From: Desulfosporosinus sp. Sb-LF
Lineage (GTDB): Bacteria > Bacillota > Desulfitobacteriia > Desulfitobacteriales > Desulfitobacteriaceae
Assembly (NCBI RefSeq): GCF_004766055.1
Contig: NZ_SPQR01000008.1
Location: 124,001 to 188,000, forward strand
Direction: 5' to 3'
Length of the DNA stretch: 64,000 bases
Below are positions 61,827 through 64,000 of the stretch, piece by piece. Under the pieces are notes generated by a model. The model saw only the letters and a list, made by a program, of their open reading frames with translations. It was not told the origin of the DNA and searched no databases. The position numbers were made by a program, and so were the translations under genes. Position 1 is the first letter of the stretch, and every line of letters starts with the position of its first letter.

Positions 61827-63068
61827 GTGAATGATGATTCGAACGATTATACGAGTTTTTCCCCAACATTCTCGCGATCGCGTCGATTATGGATGGCCAT
61901 AATTTTAGGCGCTTTGTCTGCTTTCGGGCCCTTGTCAATTGACATGTACTTACCTTCTTTGCCTATTTTGACCAAGGATTTGCACACTAGCACATCGCTT
62001 GCCCAGTTCAGTCTGACAGCTTGCCTACTCGGGCTCGCGTTGGGGCAATTAGTAGCTGGTTCGCAAAGCGATGTGCGCGGGCGTCGTATCCCGCTTCTGA
62101 TCGGACTGATTAGCTTCACTGTCTCATCCTTGCTTTGTGCTATTAGCCCATCCATCTGGGCATTGATCTTGCTTCGATTCATTCAGGGCGTTGCGGGCTC
62201 CGCAGGCATGGCTATTTCACGCGCTATAGTTAGGGACCTATACTCAGGCTCAGAGATGATAAAGTTTTTTTCTCTTTTAATGCTGGTCAATGGTGTTGGG
62301 CCAATCCTGGCGCCAATTCTAGGTGGGCAGCTACTGCAGTTTACCTCATGGCGGGGGGTGTTTTTTGTTTTGTGTCTGGTCGGTATTTTCATGCTCCTTG
62401 CAGTCTTTTTCACTTTACCTGAGACATTACCACCACAACGTCGCTCGCCAGCCGGTTTGATCAATACTTTAGCGACATTTCGAGTTCTCGTCAGCGATCG
62501 CGTTTTCATGGGATATGCTTTGCCTCAAGGGATGGTAACGGCAGCTATGTTCGCGTACATATCGGGTTCACCCTTTGTTATCCAAAACATTTTTGGAGCC
62601 TCTCCTCAAATGTTTAGTGTATTCTTCGCCATCAATGGGTTTGGCATTATCCTAGCTGGTCAAATCACCGGTAGGCTGGCAAGTCGAATTAACGGAACCA
62701 AACTCTTCCTCGGAGGCCTCATCCTGGCTACAATGGGCGGCATCAGCTTGCTGACGATGATTCTTATCGGAGCAGGACTTACCGCAATCTTACCACCTTT
62801 GTTCATAGTTGTATCGAGTGTAGGAGTCGTATCGACTGCTGGCTCTTCATTGGCGATGGAAAACTATGGCCATTCAGCTGGTAGTGCCTCGGCCTTGTTA
62901 GGTTTATTTTCATTATTAATTGGTGCAATTGTTGCACCCCTCGTAGGGCTTGGTGGCAGTAATACAGCTGTACCCATGGGCATAGTCATCGCTGTCACAG
63001 AAGTTGGTGCGATTCTAAGTTATGCGATATTAAGACGGGGAAAGAATGGCATTGTGCGGGTGGAGTAG
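61827..63068 (+). CDS. Bcr/CflA-family multidrug efflux transporter (MFS)
   Basis: A 413-residue, 12-helix major facilitator protein. It shows LGALSAFGPLSIDMYLPSLP (TM1, typical of Bcr/CflA), the MFS motif GSQSDVRGRRIPLLIG near 80-95 and RFIQGVAGSAGMAISRAIVRD near 115-135 (drug:H+ antiporter signature). It probably exports bicyclomycin, chloramphenicol-like compounds or other small molecules. GTG start with aaggagaa 12 bases upstream. No regulator is adjacent. Confidence 0.93.
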   Translation: MNDDSNDYTSFSPTFSRSRRLWMAIILGALSAFGPLSIDMYLPSLPILTKDLHTSTSLAQFSLTACLLGLALGQLVAGSQSDVRGRRIPLLIGLISFTVSSLLCAISPSIWALILLRFIQGVAGSAGMAISRAIVRDLYSGSEMIKFFSLLMLVNGVGPILAPILGGQLLQFTSWRGVFFVLCLVGIFMLLAVFFTLPETLPPQRRSPAGLINTLATFRVLVSDRVFMGYALPQGMVTAAMFAYISGSPFVIQNIFGASPQMFSVFFAINGFGIILAGQITGRLASRINGTKLFLGGLILATMGGISLLTMILIGAGLTAILPPLFIVVSSVGVVSTAGSSLAMENYGHSAGSASALLGLFSLLIGAIVAPLVGLGGSNTAVPMGIVIAVTEVGAILSYAILRRGKNGIVRVE

Positions 63069-63112
63069 AAAATCATTCGTAATATGTAATAAACTGAAAA
63101 CAGCTCTTATAT

Positions 63113-63150
63113 GAAGGTCCTTTCTATATCGAAAAAGAAAGGACCTTCTT
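63113..63150 (+). terminator. Terminator after the Bcr/CflA gene
   Basis: A perfect 13-bp stem (gaaggtcctttct with agaaaggaccttc) and a short T-run. Confidence 0.85.
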
Positions 63151-63247
63151 GTTCCCTGTCACAGCAATATTTCATCGTTGTTCCGCCGACGAATTACCAA
63201 CAAAGGTTATCTTCCTATAAAATCCTTTGGGCAGGAGATCGATCTTC

Positions 63248-63412
63248 CTAGTACTCTAATGGATTAATATAATACCCGAATGCCCCGGCAATAACCCCTT
63301 CCTCCATGGCTTCGAGAGGGATACCAGCTTCTTCGAGGAGTAGAGTTACCCCTGCGGTTGAATATTTGACAACCTTTACCTCTAAACCTAGAATAATCCT
63401 CAAAAGATGATA
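63248..63412 (-). pseudogene. 3' remnant of a RACo/DUF4445-type corrinoid-activating protein
   Basis: On the reverse strand a frame of about 54 residues reads LGLEVKVVKYSTAG, LLLEEAGIPLEAME and EGVIAGAFGYYINPLEY before a stop. The EAGI...IAGAFGxYINP pattern is the ASKHA end of reductive activators of corrinoid proteins. There is no start and a stop precedes it in frame, so it is a decayed fragment. Confidence 0.6.
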
Positions 63413-63473
63413 TCATAGATATAGAATTGACGCTAAGGTTGCCACCAATGTTAACAAAACAGCTCGAAAAGGA

Positions 63474-64000
63474 ATGATTTTTCTTTTGAAAACTAATTTT
63501 ATTAATAAATCATTTAAACATAAACTGAGAGCTACTTATACCCTACTTATGTTTGTAGTTCTGATTTTAATATGTGCTTTTTTGTATTATCAAGTGAATA
63601 ACATTGTAAAACCCCTTATTAGTCATATCGGTTTACAGGTTGTTGATGGTGTAGCACAATCCATCGGAGAACGGTTTGAAAATCAAGGAAATATGTTAGA
63701 ACAACTTGCAAGTACAGAAACATTCAAAAATGGGGATTTTTCTAGCATCAAAAAAGAGATAGACAATCAAATGAGTAGGCAGGGTGATTTATGGTTATCC
63801 ATGAAGTACCAGCGAGTGACTGGCGAAGAATATGTGAATAACCCAGCTAGCATTCCATCGTCTGTTAGTTATGAGCAGGAATTATTAGCTGGAGATAAAC
63901 TTACGTCGATATCGAAGCCTGTTATTGATGATAGGGATGGTCAATATATTACTTATATAGGGACTAAGGTCATGGATAATGATGGGAATGTAAAGGGATT
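63474..64000 (+). CDS. Membrane sensor protein with Cache-like domain (N-terminal part; cut by window end)
   Basis: The frame is open to the window edge (about 175 residues). It shows one N-terminal membrane helix (about 20-40, TLLMFVVLILICAFLYY) and the start of an extracellular PDC/Cache-like sensor: a long helix with SIGERFENQGNMLEQLAS, then WLSMKYQRVTGEEYV and DGQYITYIGTKVMDNDGN. The output module (kinase, GGDEF or MCP) lies outside. The start is uncertain: ATG 63474 has aaaagg too close, and TTG 63486 is the other option. Confidence 0.75.
   Translation, partial: MIFLLKTNFINKSFKHKLRATYTLLMFVVLILICAFLYYQVNNIVKPLISHIGLQVVDGVAQSIGERFENQGNMLEQLASTETFKNGDFSSIKKEIDNQMSRQGDLWLSMKYQRVTGEEYVNNPASIPSSVSYEQELLAGDKLTSISKPVIDDRDGQYITYIGTKVMDNDGNVKG

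Overview
The window looks like a chromosome segment from an anaerobic, spore-forming Gram-positive bacterium of the Clostridia, most like the Desulfosporosinus/Desulfitobacterium group. Evidence: strong Gram-positive ribosome binding sites with frequent TTG and GTG starts; a T-box leader and a ykkC-class riboswitch; SpoVB-like and GerMN-like sporulation proteins; a clostridial-type phosphatidylserine decarboxylase; and an AprA/AprB-like pair related to dissimilatory adenylylsulfate reductase. I found no rRNA, tRNA, CRISPR array, intact insertion sequence or prophage. The genus is an inference from gene content.

Layout. 0.1-8.8 kb: a large three-module repeat protein, then a complete branched-chain/amide-type ABC transporter operon (livKHMGF) ending in a single-module relative of the same repeat protein. 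9.2-11.2 kb: an archaeal-type entry to aromatic biosynthesis (3-dehydroquinate synthase II plus an ADTH-synthase-type aldolase). 11.3-13.5 kb, reverse strand: hom-thrB, which shares aspartate semialdehyde with that route. 13.6-20.9 kb: a probable ppGpp riboswitch in front of ilvE-ilvB-ilvH-ilvC-leuC-leuD-leuB. 21.0-24.9 kb: a T-box leader, a dispersed repeat and proC-proB-proA. 24.9-29.5 kb, reverse strand: a GerMN lipoprotein, a membrane protein, a CHASE4/PAS/GGDEF/HD-GYP c-di-GMP protein and two small unknown genes. 29.7-33.6 kb, reverse strand: an ammonium-sensing operon made of an Amt-histidine kinase fusion, a NarL-type response regulator and a second, plain Amt transporter.

33.9-39.1 kb: an acetyltransferase, a Crp/Fnr regulator, a Crp/Fnr-like DNA dyad, a DASS anion transporter and the AprA/AprB-like pair. 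39.1-39.5 kb: two decayed gene ends, then psd. 40.7-49.8 kb: a seven-gene chemosensory operon ending in a response regulator-PAS-diguanylate cyclase, with the same components as the Pseudomonas Wsp surface-sensing system. 50.0-54.1 kb: a MarR regulator, a SpoVB-like flippase and a secreted VanX-CapA fusion. 54.1-55.2 kb: a poorly explained gap. 55.2-63.1 kb: a rhodanese, a second complete livKHMGF operon, a PPOX-family protein, a TfoX-N protein and a Bcr/CflA exporter. 63.2-64.0 kb: a decayed RACo-like fragment and the start of a membrane sensor cut by the window edge.

How the genes fit together. The central 15 kb is nearly continuous amino-acid biosynthesis (Thr, Ile/Val/Leu, Pro and the aromatic precursor). 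It is controlled by RNA elements that read starvation signals and is flanked by two HAAT-family uptake systems. The accessory parts are signalling (two c-di-GMP enzymes, the Wsp-like array, the ammonium sensor) and a possible anion-respiration module under a Crp/Fnr regulator. All functions are read from sequence motifs and remembered family features; no database search was possible.
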